DNA from: Rhyacophila brunnea
Taxonomy: Eukaryota; Arthropoda; Insecta; Trichoptera; Rhyacophilidae
Assembly (NCBI GenBank): GCA_022495005.1
Contig: JAGYXB010000442.1
Location: 434,001 to 498,000 of the forward strand
Direction: 5' to 3'
Length of the DNA: 64,000 nt
Part shown: positions 24,201-36,600 of the stretch, in pieces
Position numbering within the stretch: the stretch's first letter is position 1
Layout of the letters: each line of letters begins with the position of its first letter
Notes under the pieces: generated by a model
What the model saw: only the letters and a program-made list of their open reading frames with translations
Told to the model about the DNA's origin: nothing
The model's database searches: none
Program-made: the position numbers and the translations under genes

Positions 24201-25569
24201 GGGGGGACATGCTCGTCGAAGGTCAAAATTGAGTTTTTTATTGTATTTTCAAACCATGATTCTGGACACTCCTTAAACGTTGTAGATAATTTATTTATAT
24301 AATTTTAAAGCCTTATTATCATTTATAGTTATTTTAAACATTTGATGACTGCATAAAGTATTTTTGTTACATAAAATAGTATTCTTTTAAACCTCTCGCT
24401 CTAATGTTTTAGAATATAGTCATATTTCGGTACATAACTGTGCAGTGGTGTTAAGATTTTTTACATTTATTAATTTTCAACGCATTTATAAAACCATTAG
24501 TATAATTTATTACGAGATAATTTTTTGTAAAATATTCACGATAAAAAATTATTTTGATAATCTCTGTGATCCCAAATTTGACAAGAATTAGGCATTTTAT
24601 TATTCAAAAAATCGGCAAGATTAACACATTTGAAGATGATTCTAAAGATACTATTATAAGCTATGTGTTTGACCATTCAAGTGTGATAAACATCTTATGA
24701 ATAATGATTGCTTTATAATAATTATTGACCTAAGAATAAGGTAGTGTTTTTTTGAAATACGCCATTTCTTTTGTCATTCCCCAGTGGTTAAGCTACAACA
24801 TACGGCCGTAGCCATGAATTGACAAACTATAATTAAAGTAGGGAGTAAAATGATATTGACGCGCGTGTTTGAACATGTACCGTTTAAAAAAAAATAAAAA
24901 AAATTCGGTTAGGTACATGTTCAAACACGCGCGATAACATAATTTTACTCCCTACTTTAATTATAGTTTGTCAATTTATGGCTACGGCCATATGTTGTAG
25001 CTTAACCACTAGGGAATGACAAAAGAATGGCGTATTTCAAAAAAACACTACCTTATTCTTAGGTCAATAATTATTATAAAGCAATCATTATTCATAAAAT
25101 TTTATCACACTTGAATGGTCAAAGACATAGCTTTATAATAAATATCTTTAGAATCATCTTCAAATGTGTTAATCTTGCCCGATTTGAATAATAAAATGCT
25201 AATTCTTGTCAAATTTGGATCACAGAGATATCAAAATAATTTTTTATCGTGAATATTAAATTAATAAATTATACTAATGGTTTTATAAATGCGTTTAAAA
25301 ATTAATAAATGTAAAAATCTTAACACCACTGCACATTATGTACCGAAATATGACTATATTCTAAACATTAGAGCGACGGTTTAAAAGAATTCTATTTTAT
25401 GTAACAAAAATACTTTATGCAGTCATCAAATGTTTAAAATAACTATAAAGGATAATAAGGCTTCAAAATTATATAAATAGATTATCTATAACGTTTAAGG
25501 AGTGTCCAGGATCATGGCTTGAAAATACAATAAAAACTCAATTTTGACCTTCGACGAGCATGTCCCCCC
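24201..25569. mobile_element. TTAA-type foldback element, copy 2 (near-perfect hairpin)
   Basis: The left arm 24201-24881 and right arm 24912-25569 are inverted copies around a 30-bp A-rich spacer. Both ends abut TTAA (24197-24200 and 25570-25573), the target-site signature of piggyBac-like transposases. Arms match copy 1 (20731-22123) closely, and the spacer is in the opposite orientation. The right arm has several small deletions. No coding capacity. Confidence 0.95.
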
Positions 25570-25573
25570 TTAA

Positions 25574-26440
25574 GTGCGGTAATTAAATGCCATAAGAAAT
25601 CGATTACAAATCGCGACGTCATGACGTTCATTAGATTTTAAAAATTCTTATATAAATCAAGAATTTTAATTTTTTTTAATTTTCAAACTAGAGCAATTAT
25701 TAACAAAACATATTTTATTATATAAATGTATCATGTATTATAAAATAGCTAAATACTACATATTCTAATAAATTAATGCTTTCGGTTTAAAGGTATTTAT
25801 ATGTTTGATGTATTCATTAAAATTAATGTTTTTTTATTTATAGAACTGTGTGCGAAGAAAGAGGGCGATAAGTCAAAAATCGGTACTTTTCAGGAGAGGC
25901 AAAACAAAATTTGCGTTTTTGAGATTATTCTTAAAATTGCAATTAAACCGAAAATAATCATTTTTTTGATTTTTTTTTTTTGCAATTGTCTATTAAAATT
26001 GATATACTATGTCATAAATATAATAATATGAGATTTTCAATAGTTGTGGATTTTACTATATTTTTTTGACATATCCCTTTCTTCCTTTCGTATTTTTTAA
26101 CAAAGAATATAAATCGAAGACTTATCTCTTTTGACATGTAGGTACAAAAGGTGTGATTTTATTATTGTTTTATCATTTAGTGAGAATTCAAATTATTTTT
26201 CCCCTGCAGACGGAGCATATGGATTATTATAATGTCTATCATGTAATCTGGCATTTATTATTGCAGGTGTAAGATGTAATAGTTTAGTACTTTCATAGGA
26301 TATAGGTAGCTGGATGAAGGTTATTATTTAATAAAAATATATTTTTATTTTAATACATTTATATTTGAAACAATATGTACAAATTTAGTTAAAAATCAAA
26401 CCATAGGACATATCATTTTATTTTAATACATTTACATAGT
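25574..26440. other. AT-rich spacer, no gene recognised
   Basis: No exon-like segment with splice signals is seen. The open frame 25801-26031 is Lys/Ile/Phe-rich and looks like translated AT-rich DNA. Confidence 0.45.
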
Positions 26441-26442
26441 AA

Positions 26443-26680
26443 ATCTTCTTCTTCTTCTTTCACCCTGTCACGACCCAGCGTTGGGGCATAGGGCAAGCAC
26501 AAGTTCGCGCCACTTCCCCGGATCCATCGCCAACTCTTGCGCCTCCCGCTATAACAGACCTGCAGCGCGTAAATCGCTTTTCTAGCACCGCTGCGGGATG
26601 AGGGAGGGCCGGCCACGACGACAGAACCCTTGAGGCTGTGCCACAAGGGTACGAAGTGTCGCACTCTTTTGCGGCATTAC
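26443..26680 (-). repeat. GC-rich LINE-like 3' repeat, copy 1
   Basis: The minus strand carries GTGCGACACTTCGTACCCTT at its start and GGCCGGCC in the middle. It ends with the coding-like tail ELAMDPGKWRELVLALCPNA in one frame, interrupted in places. The same unit occurs on the plus strand at about 28975-29210. The DPGKWRELV pattern suggests the end of a LINE ORF. Confidence 0.65.
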
Positions 26681-27474
26681 ATATTTGACAGTTAGAAATA
26701 ATACCTAGAACATATGTTTTTATTTTATTATGTTTATATAGTAAATAATAGTTACATATTTGACACAGTTAGAAATAATACTTCAAGTACATACATAAAA
26801 ATACTACTTTTCAAGTCTTTCATGAAAATTATCTGGGTTCATATACGGTATATTTATCTGGGATTGACAAGCAAAACTTATGACAGTCTTTATACATATC
26901 CCCTACCGGCCCAACCCAACCCAACCCAACCTTCACTACACATTCATAATATTATGTCTGTCTGGAAATCGTCTAAGACGATTCATTTAGCAAAGGTTTC
27001 ATATCGATTGGATCATTTTTTTTAAGTTTGTTTTTTGAAACGCTGTGTGGAGACCCTAATTTTGTAGTACCGCACTTCCCTTAATTTTAATAGAATGTAT
27101 TGTCACCAAATTAGTATATGTGTGTAGATACCGAATTTGAAGACTGTTGGATTACAGAAAATACGCGAAAGTTGAGCGTGACGGAAAAACGTGATAGAGA
27201 AAAAGAAACCCGTTTTCAAGATTTTAGATCATCTTCTTATATTGTAGAATATATAACACATATGTGTACTTATACATATATAGGGGAAGCCTGAAGGTTT
27301 AAATGTTGTTAAAAAAAGACAATAGAATTTAAGCAGTACTTATTTTACCATAATACTGAAAATATACCATTATTTTTAAATATTAAGTATATATTTTATT
27401 TAGAAACCATATTTCCCAGGAGTATCATTAAAATAGCCAATTACAATAACTGTATCCGATATCTTCATCTATCT

Positions 27475-28066
27475 CAGGGGGGGGCAAACTTTTTGGATGG
27501 AGGGTCAAATTCAAGAATTCAAAATGAGCGGCGGGCCGCAAGTAAAATACCATTTTTAGATGATATACACTATTTATTATCACGAAAAATAAACATTACA
27601 AAAAAAATTAATGAGAAGAATGAAACTGTTTTTTAAAATTCAGGTGCTAATTTTGTAGTTGATATTCTCAAAACTGCTTGTAAATGGGCATCGAAGATAT
27701 TTGATCGTAAAGAATTTTTATTGAGGTTCATGATCGAAAATGTTTGTTCACATATATAGGTTGATCCAAAAATAATGAACATTTTTCTTGCATAGTATTT
27801 AAGTTGGTCGAATTTGTCTGAATTAAGGGTATTGTAAAATTTGGAGATTTCTTCACGACGATGCAATTCTTTTAAATCAGTGTCACACTGCAGATCAATA
27901 ATCTCAAGTTGTAGCTCTGTCGGTACACTATCAATATCTATTGAAAATGGATCGCGTACTATTGCTAAACAAATTTTAATCTTTTGTTAATATTTAAAAA
28001 ATATATATATAAAAGAGTTATTCTTAATCAGAAGTACAATATTAATGCAGTTTGCCCCCCCCCCTG
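27475..28066 (-). mobile_element. hAT deletion derivative with transposase C-terminus (592 bp)
   Basis: The ends CAGGGGGGGGCAAACTTTTT and AGTTTGCCCCCCCCCCTG are inverted repeats. Flanking 8-bp sites are ATCTATCT (27467-27474) and ATCTATCC (28067-28074), 7 of 8 identical. The minus frame encodes EEISKFYNTLNSDKFDQLK, then CEQTFSIMNLNKNS, the C-terminal dimerisation region of ZBED/GTF2IRD2-like hAT transposases. The rest of the transposase is deleted. It lies upstream of Ir93a. Confidence 0.92.
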
Positions 28067-28074
28067 ATCTATCC

Positions 28075-28950
28075 GAATAAATGTGACCCGGTACTGCGGT
28101 ACATCGGTGCGAATCCCAAACTTTATTAAATATAAAAATATTTTGTGTTATTTGATAATTATTGTGTTAATTTAAACAAATAAAGGGAGGTCAAGCAACA
28201 AAAACACAAGATACCAAGTAATTAAAAGAATCGTATCAATGCACTCCCCTTCCCACTCCTTCTATATAATGAATGTTTTTGCACATTTTCATAAATAAAT
28301 AGACATCAAACGTCAATATTTACTATTTGTGGCATGTATGTTGTATTATATGATTGAAAATAGTTACTAATTTATCAAATCGAAATCAAACTACATAGTT
28401 ATTGTTTGAATCACATGAGAATCGATGCACCTCTATGTTTATTTTTTATTAGCAAACATCATTCTATACAACCTAGAATTACGAATATTACAAAATAATT
28501 CATAACTCCTGTCAGTTAAAGCTTACATTGTGTACCGTTTGTCTATATTCCCACGACAAATGGGGTATTAAACACACGTATATATTTTTATTAACAATAC
28601 TAAAATAAAATATACAATATTTTAATAAATAGTTTGGTTAACACATACATATAAGTATTTTTTTTAAATTATGATATGTTTATTTATTCAATACCTAATA
28701 ATTATTATGTAGGTAATTTGTCACAGAAATGGAGGCATGAAAAAAATAGTTTACTCAAAACACAAATTCGCCATTTTGATAATTAAAATGAGAATCGAAT
28801 TTAATAACAAAATAATTCACAAAAAATATATCGGAAATTAATAGGTAACATCATAAAAATAATTCTTATAATATTTTTCATTGGGCGATTTTCGGAGTAT
28901 TTACAGCTGCAGGAGTACACAGCAGCCCTCGCTGATTGAAATAATTACGA
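28075..28950. other. AT-rich spacer, no gene recognised
   Basis: Nothing beyond low-complexity AT-rich DNA is seen. Confidence 0.4.
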
Positions 28951-28974
28951 AGAGATGCTTCGCGTGGCTGGGAC

Positions 28975-29215
28975 ATGTGTTCCAGTTGCCGCCAGAGTGT
29001 GCGACACTCCGTGCCCTTGTGGCATAACCATAAGACTTCAGTCGTCGTGGCCGGCCTTCTCTCACTCTGTATTGGTGCTACAAAAGCGATCTACGTGCTA
29101 CAGGTCTGGCATGGCGCAAGAGTTGGCGATGAACCGAGGAAAGTGACGCGAACTTGTGCTTGGCCTATGCCCTAATGCTGGGACGCAATAGAGATAAAGT
29201 GACGTGGGTGAGTGA
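28975..29215 (+). repeat. GC-rich LINE-like 3' repeat, copy 2
   Basis: It is the same unit as 26443-26680 in opposite orientation: GTGCGACACTCCGTGCCCTT, then GTCGTCGTGGCCGGCC, and GCGCAAGAGTTGGCGATGAA near the end. It is followed by a GTGAGTGAGTGAGAGAG microsatellite. Divergence between the copies shows both are old. Confidence 0.65.
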
Positions 29216-29289
29216 GTGAGAGAGATAATTAGTTGTTTTTTTTACCATTTATTACAACCTGTCACAGCAGCAACAAATTTAAATAAACT

Positions 29290-29395
29290 CTTTTTTATTC
29301 AACGAATAATACACAAGATTTGAGAATGGAACATTCTTTGTATTGAACATACATAATTTTAAATATATATACATACCAGAAAAAATCTTTAGCAA
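29290..29395 (-). repeat. SINE family A, 3' body fragment
   Basis: On the minus strand it reads AAAGATTTTTTCTGGTATG, then a TTCAATACAAAGAATGTTCC segment and CTTGTGTATTATTCGTTGAA. This matches the bodies at 12980-13115 and 44260-44400. Confidence 0.55.
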
Positions 29396-29769
29396 CCTGA
29401 AAATGCTGCGGTAATCCGCAGTTATTGAAAATATATACCATTTAAATCCAATATCTTATGGGTATCTGGTATTTACTAATTATTTTTTAATCATCTCATC
29501 TTTTTTTACTTCATCAATATTACACGTAAAGTGACATGAATTAGTTCCAATACCAATTTAATTGATTTTTTTCTCTTCTCTAATTTCACAAGTAATGTAT
29601 CACATATGAAAGCCGTCAATATAGGGTATTATTACAGTGTGTAATTATTACATTTTGATTTTTTTTTGGTTCCTTTTTAGAAAGTTTCCGAATATCACTT
29701 ATAATTTTTTTAAATTTCGTTTAAGACTGATAATAATTTTACACGCATGACACTCAGAGTACAGATAAA

Positions 29770-30000
29770 TCCGTCCCTGATTATAAGATAAAGCCTCTCA
29801 AAAATAACGCACTTGCAACAAGTCGTAATGGGTGGGTAAAATAGTCGCGCGCCTACACCCACCTGTTGTCAATTTTCATGAGCGCATTCAAGTGTGATAC
29901 TGAAGGCACTGACTGGATATTTATAGAAATGGAATAGAAGGGATTTGAAAAATAAAAATAAAAGAAATTGAATCAATCTATTTCTTCATTATGTATGTCT
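29770..30000 (+). repeat. Interspersed repeat family B, copy 1
   Basis: It contains GTCGCGCGCCTACACCCACC, then GGCACTGACTGGATATTTAT and AGAAATTGAATCAATCTATT. The same order of words occurs at about 40690-41110 (Ir93a intron 11) and 46625-47160, with much divergence. No coding capacity; class unknown. Confidence 0.5.
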
Positions 30001-30663
30001 ACTTTTTATTTTCATATTTCACAAGTCACGGACTTTCGGTATAATTCAATTATTCTAAAATAGAATTTTAGAAAGAAAACTATGCTTCTTTGAAAGCTCC
30101 TGATGTTTGACAGCGGTAAAATATTAATTTCAAAATAACTGCCAAGGGACTGATTCATCAAATCAGTTTAGAGGCGTGCTTTGTTTGAGCCTTGATTGCT
30201 TGCATATTAAATATTTATACTATGTATTAAGGAGCTCTCCATGAGCCAAAAAAGTCAAAATATGTAGATACATTACCATTCCGTTAAAATAATTTGACAT
30301 ACTGACACAAAATGTGAATTAGGCTCTCGAGTAATGCATTAAATAAAAAAGATACTAATGTACTTTCGATTTACTTTTTCAAATCGATCAAATAATGCTT
30401 TGAATATTATAGGTTGTGTTACAAAAGTGTTAGATATTTTTTTCTGTCACAAAACGTTATTACCTATATTTATTTATATTAATTAACACGTTTTATAGTA
30501 ATAATTCAAAAAAATAATAGTTATAATTATCTAATAATGTTTATTAAATGAATAAAAAATATACACACTCACCAAGAAACTAAAGGAAGCAGTTATATTA
30601 CGATACTTAGAATAAACCAAAAATCTAACACGTGACATTTTAGTCGTATTTATTAAACAAAAA

Positions 30664-33600
30664 ATGTTCTTCGTATATGTGATAATCTTTGAAGCGTTTG
30701 TGTGTGCGGCATTATCAGTGGAAATAAAAATAGGTAGGTAAACCTAATTTTTATTTATGAAACACCATTTTTATACCATTTCTCAAACCTTATATTTCGT
30801 GTGTAAGCATGTAGATATTATAGTATTGTTACGAAGGCAACAGAATGTCAATCATGGCCCCCACAAGGGGAGGGCTGACAGGCCTCTATCCTGGGGGCCC
30901 GGGCTCAGAAGGTGCCCGGCGAGGCGAGTCGACCTGATAAGTGAGATAAACACACATCACAAATTTAATAATAAAAAGGTACAATTATGTGGTTGTACGA
31001 TAAATTTTTAAATTTTGTATCGATACTCGACAACTCCATAATTTAAATGGATGTATTGAAATATACAAAAAAAAAACACTAAATATTCACATTAATTTTT
31101 CCGCGTACACCATTTGGAAAACGCCACTGTAGAGCATCGCACCGAATTTATCCCTAGCGATAGGTAGGGGGCCACCAAAGATCCAAGCCTGGGGGGCCGG
31201 TTCAGGATATGGGGGCCATGATGTCAATCACTATATTATTCTGTTATTTCAATATTATTAATATGTCAAATCGTTGTCGATTGTAGTATATTAGTATAAA
31301 TTGAAGTTTTGCAATATCAGAGAAAAATTACAATAAAAGTGCCTGTAGAATAAAATTAATAATTAAATAAAGCTTGTCCATACATAATAATATTATTATG
31401 TACATGTTTTATATGTAATGATTTAAGTTACCCCATCTCCACCAGTCATGTATATGCAGCCGCGATCTATGCACGGCTGCCTTTCTTGACACTGTTAACG
31501 TGTCTGAATGAAAATATTTTAATGCCACACTTCCTTGTCCCGAAACGGAACTGCGCGGGACTGATGGATCAACCCTGCACCTTGATGCTTAAAGAAAGAG
31601 TTTATAATAAAAAAATAAAAAAGATTTATTACATGCTCTGTGCTCTGTTCTTATTAATTATTATCTTTAGTGACATGAAATCTCTTTTATACCCGTGTAC
31701 TGAAACTCTGCCGAAACTGAGGAGTTGGGAGTAGAAAGTGGTGAATCTAAGATAAGGTTGGGATTATTCCGTCCTCCATCCGACGCAGCAAACTTTTCAA
31801 ATGCTTCAAAGTTATCCTTGGTTGATAACAAGTTGACATATTACACTCTCTACACATTATATGATACCAATGTAGGTTCTATATTGTCATTTCAAAGGAT
31901 ATGCATCAATAATCGGCGACCCTCATACGCTTATGCATAAAGCACTAACTTGTCATCCGGTTTACATTCCCGGTGATGTCACTAATTATGTGATCTTCTC
32001 ATAGGCCTTGTGTTTCTGTGTTTGTTTCACTGCTACTACTACACTTCTGTTTCACTGTCATTAAGCCTTAATGGCCTGTTGCAATGTTAAAATAATTATA
32101 TAAACAATATATTTGTCGTTTTCTACCATTAGAATAATTCCATATATACTAAAGAAACGGCCTGTATTTATTGCGAGAAACTCCACAATTGCCAACATAA
32201 TAAAAATAAAACCATCTAAGACTCGATAGGATTGATAAGTCCAGTCAGTAAAGAGTGTAATTTTTTTTCTATTATTAATTGTTCCAGTTTTGATTGCTGA
32301 AAAACAACAGCCAGAAGTATCAGGGTGGTTTAGGGATGCTTTGCAGGATGTCGAAATGAAGACTTCTGGGTTGAAGTTGAAAGCAGACACAATATTTCTA
32401 GATAGATACCAAGAAGAAGAAAGTTACGCGAAATGTAAGAAATTATTTGTGCTGTTATTGAAATAAGTGGATCAAAATCATAGGTGGAACATAAAATTTT
32501 GTCGCCGCCCCCCCGCAATCATTTTCCAAACCTCCCTTATAAAATTAAAATAAAAATTTTCCAGATAGTTTTATTGATTGAAAAATAATACAACTATTCT
32601 AAAAAAACTATACGTGTATGCTACATTTCCAAATGTAGAAAAATATTTTGATTGATCGGTCGGCGTTTTGATTAGAATATTGTAATAATTACAATGTTCT
32701 AATCCAAACGCTACACTTGCGAAATTATGATTATAACGTTAGCATACCACACTTAAAATAATGTAGGTTACGCAAATGTGCGCTAATTCCAGCGGGCGTG
32801 GGTTCGAATCGCGCTGGGTGTCGTATTTTTTTTCTAGTTTGAGTTGTTTTCAAATAATGTATGTGATATTCTTAAATCTTGTGAATTACCTATTCTTTGA
32901 ATTAAAAAAATAGTTAATTGCTCCTATTTACATTTAAAAATAATACAATTTGCTTCTGTAAATAAAGAAGGTACAGTTTATCATTCAAAAATATTTAGAC
33001 TATATTTTTTCGAGTACCAAAATGTGATGATATTTTAAAAGTACTTGTTGCGTCTAGAAGCAGTTTAACAACTTACTATAGATTAAATTCCAATAAGAAA
33101 AATCACTCACAAACCCACTGAATTCATTTATGTGATTCTTATGTCTTTATTTCTGTCAAATAAATTTGATTTAATTAATATGATAAATTACGGGTAATTG
33201 TTTAAATAATTAGTCGATCTGATTAATGTGAATCATTCTGTTAGTATGCGCCAGTCTATCTACTGGAGCGAGTATAATTGTGGACACTGCTTGGGCACCA
33301 TGGAAACAATTCGAAGAACTCCTGTCCAAACATCCTTTAATGTCATTCATCAAAAGTGGATTCGGAGAATCAACTTCAACATTAGATGCAGTTTTGCAAT
33401 TGCTACAAGCCAGGAGAGCAACTGACGCTGTCTTCGTATTCCAGAATGAACAAGGTGGGATAACATTATTATAATAACATTAATATGATAACTAGCTGCC
33501 CGGTATCTACTGTTCTCTCTGGGAGACAATGTGGTATGGTGTGGATTTTATATGAATGTGGGTAGTATTCACATTTATTACATCAGTATTATAGTTTATC

Positions 33601-36600
33601 CGCTGTAATTCGGTTAGTTAAGGCTATACTTCAGCTGGGGCACGGTCTAAAACGATTGTGACTACGCGACGCGAAAATTGTGCAAATGACGCGTGCAGAA
33701 CAAAACATAATTTGTCATAAAAGGTCAACATGCGTCCATTTAATGTTATGTTTATTATTCTATTAGGTACTAATAATAATAATATATTCACTGACATGTT
33801 TTCTTTTTCAAGTAAATGGGAAACGTTTTTTAGTCATCTTTACACGATTTAAGAATTGATTCCCCCGTTGCCATCACAAAACAAATTGAAATGTCCATAG
33901 CTCGACTTTCGCTCTCCGATTACCAGCCAGTCCGAAATTTCGTCGCACCTATAGTTGAACATTATTTGCCGTTACGTTAAGTACCGTCATCCAGTTAAAT
34001 TGGACATGCTGCCATATGGGTCTTTTAACGTGCATTGTATCTACGTATCTTTGACGAATGTAACATCCATAAATCATCCAGTCAGGCAGTTTAACTATGG
34101 ATTCACGCACTGTCAATAATAACTTGTTTTTTTTTTATTAATTTTATTGATGATATTATCAGAACACATCACAAGCACACTACAAATAAAAAAATAAAAT
34201 TTAATACTACCACCGTTTGTAAAATATTACTTCGTACTGTGTACATATTAGATAGGTACCACGTATTACTGTACCTATTAAATTCTTATTAATCATTTTG
34301 CGAAGGAAATGAGTAGGTATAACGAATAATGTGTAAATATGTCAATTAAATTTAGGATGTCTACTATACACGCAAGCAATGCCAGCAATGATACATTCAT
34401 TTATTTTTTGAAAATCTGTCATCGAGACTTTAACATTGAAAATGATTATTTTCCGACTGCCTTTCTACAAGGCATGCTCTCTTGCGCAAGGCACTCTCTT
34501 GAATCTCGTCGGTCTCTTCTGCGCTTTGCCTGTTATGCGAGGGATGGTTTCAAATCCTGGTGCCCTAATGAATTTGAATTGACATGCGCCTGTCAATTAC
34601 CTACGTGGTCGCAGCCATGATTTATTCTGGATTGGAACCGTTTCCTCGTGTCAAGCCTATCAGGCACCATTAGCGAGGGGTGGAAGATTAGTAAATGCGC
34701 TCCCTAAAGACATAGACATTTTCAATGATGTACTTTGCATTTTGTTTTTGTAACTGTATTTTTCTGTATAAAATTGTATGTTTTTTGTTTCCAAAAATTA
34801 TAGTTTTCTGTATCAAATTGTACTTAAGTATGTTTTTTTTGTTATTATTATTATTATTGTTATTATATTTTTTTTTCTACATTCTCTTCTCTCTTGTGAG
34901 GGGTATGTTTGACTTATAATGTAAATCTCATTTTGTGTACGTCCTGAATTTAGATTTGTTATGTCCACAATGTTTTATAAATAAAATAAGTATTTTAATA
35001 TACAATGTTACATATACTTCAAAATACCCTGTTTTTAATTTATATGATTGATTTTATACGAAGAAGGGAATAATTCTTATAGGTAGACTCTTACCCCCTT
35101 TAATATTTTACTACTATCCTCAGAGTCATTGAATCTAGCGATGAACGCCTGTCCAAAGGCTACAACCACTGGTTGGATACTTACCATCGAGTCACTGCAA
35201 TCTGTCGCACCCATAAAAGATTGTCGTGTGCGCGTCACCTACCGATCATAATTTGCCTAATAGATCGTCATCTTCAATCACTTTTGCAATAACAATTTTG
35301 AATAATTTGGCAAAGAACCTACGAATTACCTCATAAATATTATTTCAGCACTTGACCAAGCGTTGTACAACATCCTCGGTAAATCAACTCTGAGAATCCT
35401 TGCTATGGAAGGACTGCAGCAAAGAATTGGTGACATGAGACCAGCTGCTGGCAACATCGTAATCCTTGGAAAGACTGAGTTTATTCAAGAAACATATAAA
35501 CAGGTATAATCTACGATTGGTTTCGATGTTTCCAAAACAGAATATCTTTTGGAAATCATATGAAAAATAAAAAGAGAGATAAGTATTTAAATAATGTGAT
35601 AAGTATGCCAAATTAATCTTAATGCGCATAGGAGTAAAGGGACGAATCGAATCGACGCCACTGAATTAGAAAATCCCAGCACTGTCCACACTGCATTGTC
35701 CAAAACTCAATATTCTTAAGTCTTCTCGTTCTTCTGAAAAGTAGTGATTTTAGACTTACCCCCCTTTTTCTATCTCACAAAGCATTATTAAAACACTGTT
35801 GAGAAACATCATTAGGGGGTGTAGACTATAGAGGGTATTGTGTAACTGTTTAAATAAAAATATGTTTATTAAAAAGCATTTGCTACTGCTGTTGTTTGTG
35901 TGACGTAACATTATATTAAAATAAAAATAAATCATCCGCGTAGCTCCAAGCATACCGCTTTGACAATGATTTTATGAGGCTAGATATGGCGTAGCACTTT
36001 CATAGGCCCACATTCCATGAGCGATGTATATTAATTTATGTAATGGCAGTATCTAGCAGAATCATCTTATTATATAATTTTACATTTTATAAATTTTGAA
36101 AAGTGAAATGTCCGCAGTTCCAATTTCAAAAATATTATTTTGAAGTCAAAATAATAATTAAATTACACGTGAATATTGTAATTTTAACAGTGGTTAATTA
36201 AAATAATTATTAATATTTTGCAAAGCTTGAAATCGGTTTCTTGTAAGGTTTTCGTCTCTATAAAATATTCTGACCATTTGGATGACTTGATTAATAATTA
36301 ATTGCAGAAATATTACTTCTAGACACGGAAGATATTTTCTTTGACGATGGTAAAAAATTGTGATGGGATTAGCCATAAACTTTATAGGTAATATTTTTCT
36401 GTTATTTTACACGTTCCTAAATGCCAGCATAAAATTCCTAATAATTAATTTAGATGTGATTTTGGACATTCTTGGGCACCCACCTAGTTTTAGATGAGGA
36501 TTGATTGCGATACGTATACAATTTATTTATTTTCATTTGATTTTATATTACGATTCATAATAATAGTTTATTACATACCTAATAGTAACAATAACCCACT

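Noticed and set aside
26908..26932. Short CCCAA array as telomere-like repeat
   Set aside because: Only about four units and not the insect TTAGG repeat.
34725..34919. 64-codon hydrophobic ORF
   Set aside because: A Phe/Leu-rich translation of T-rich tail sequence of a LINE in an intron.
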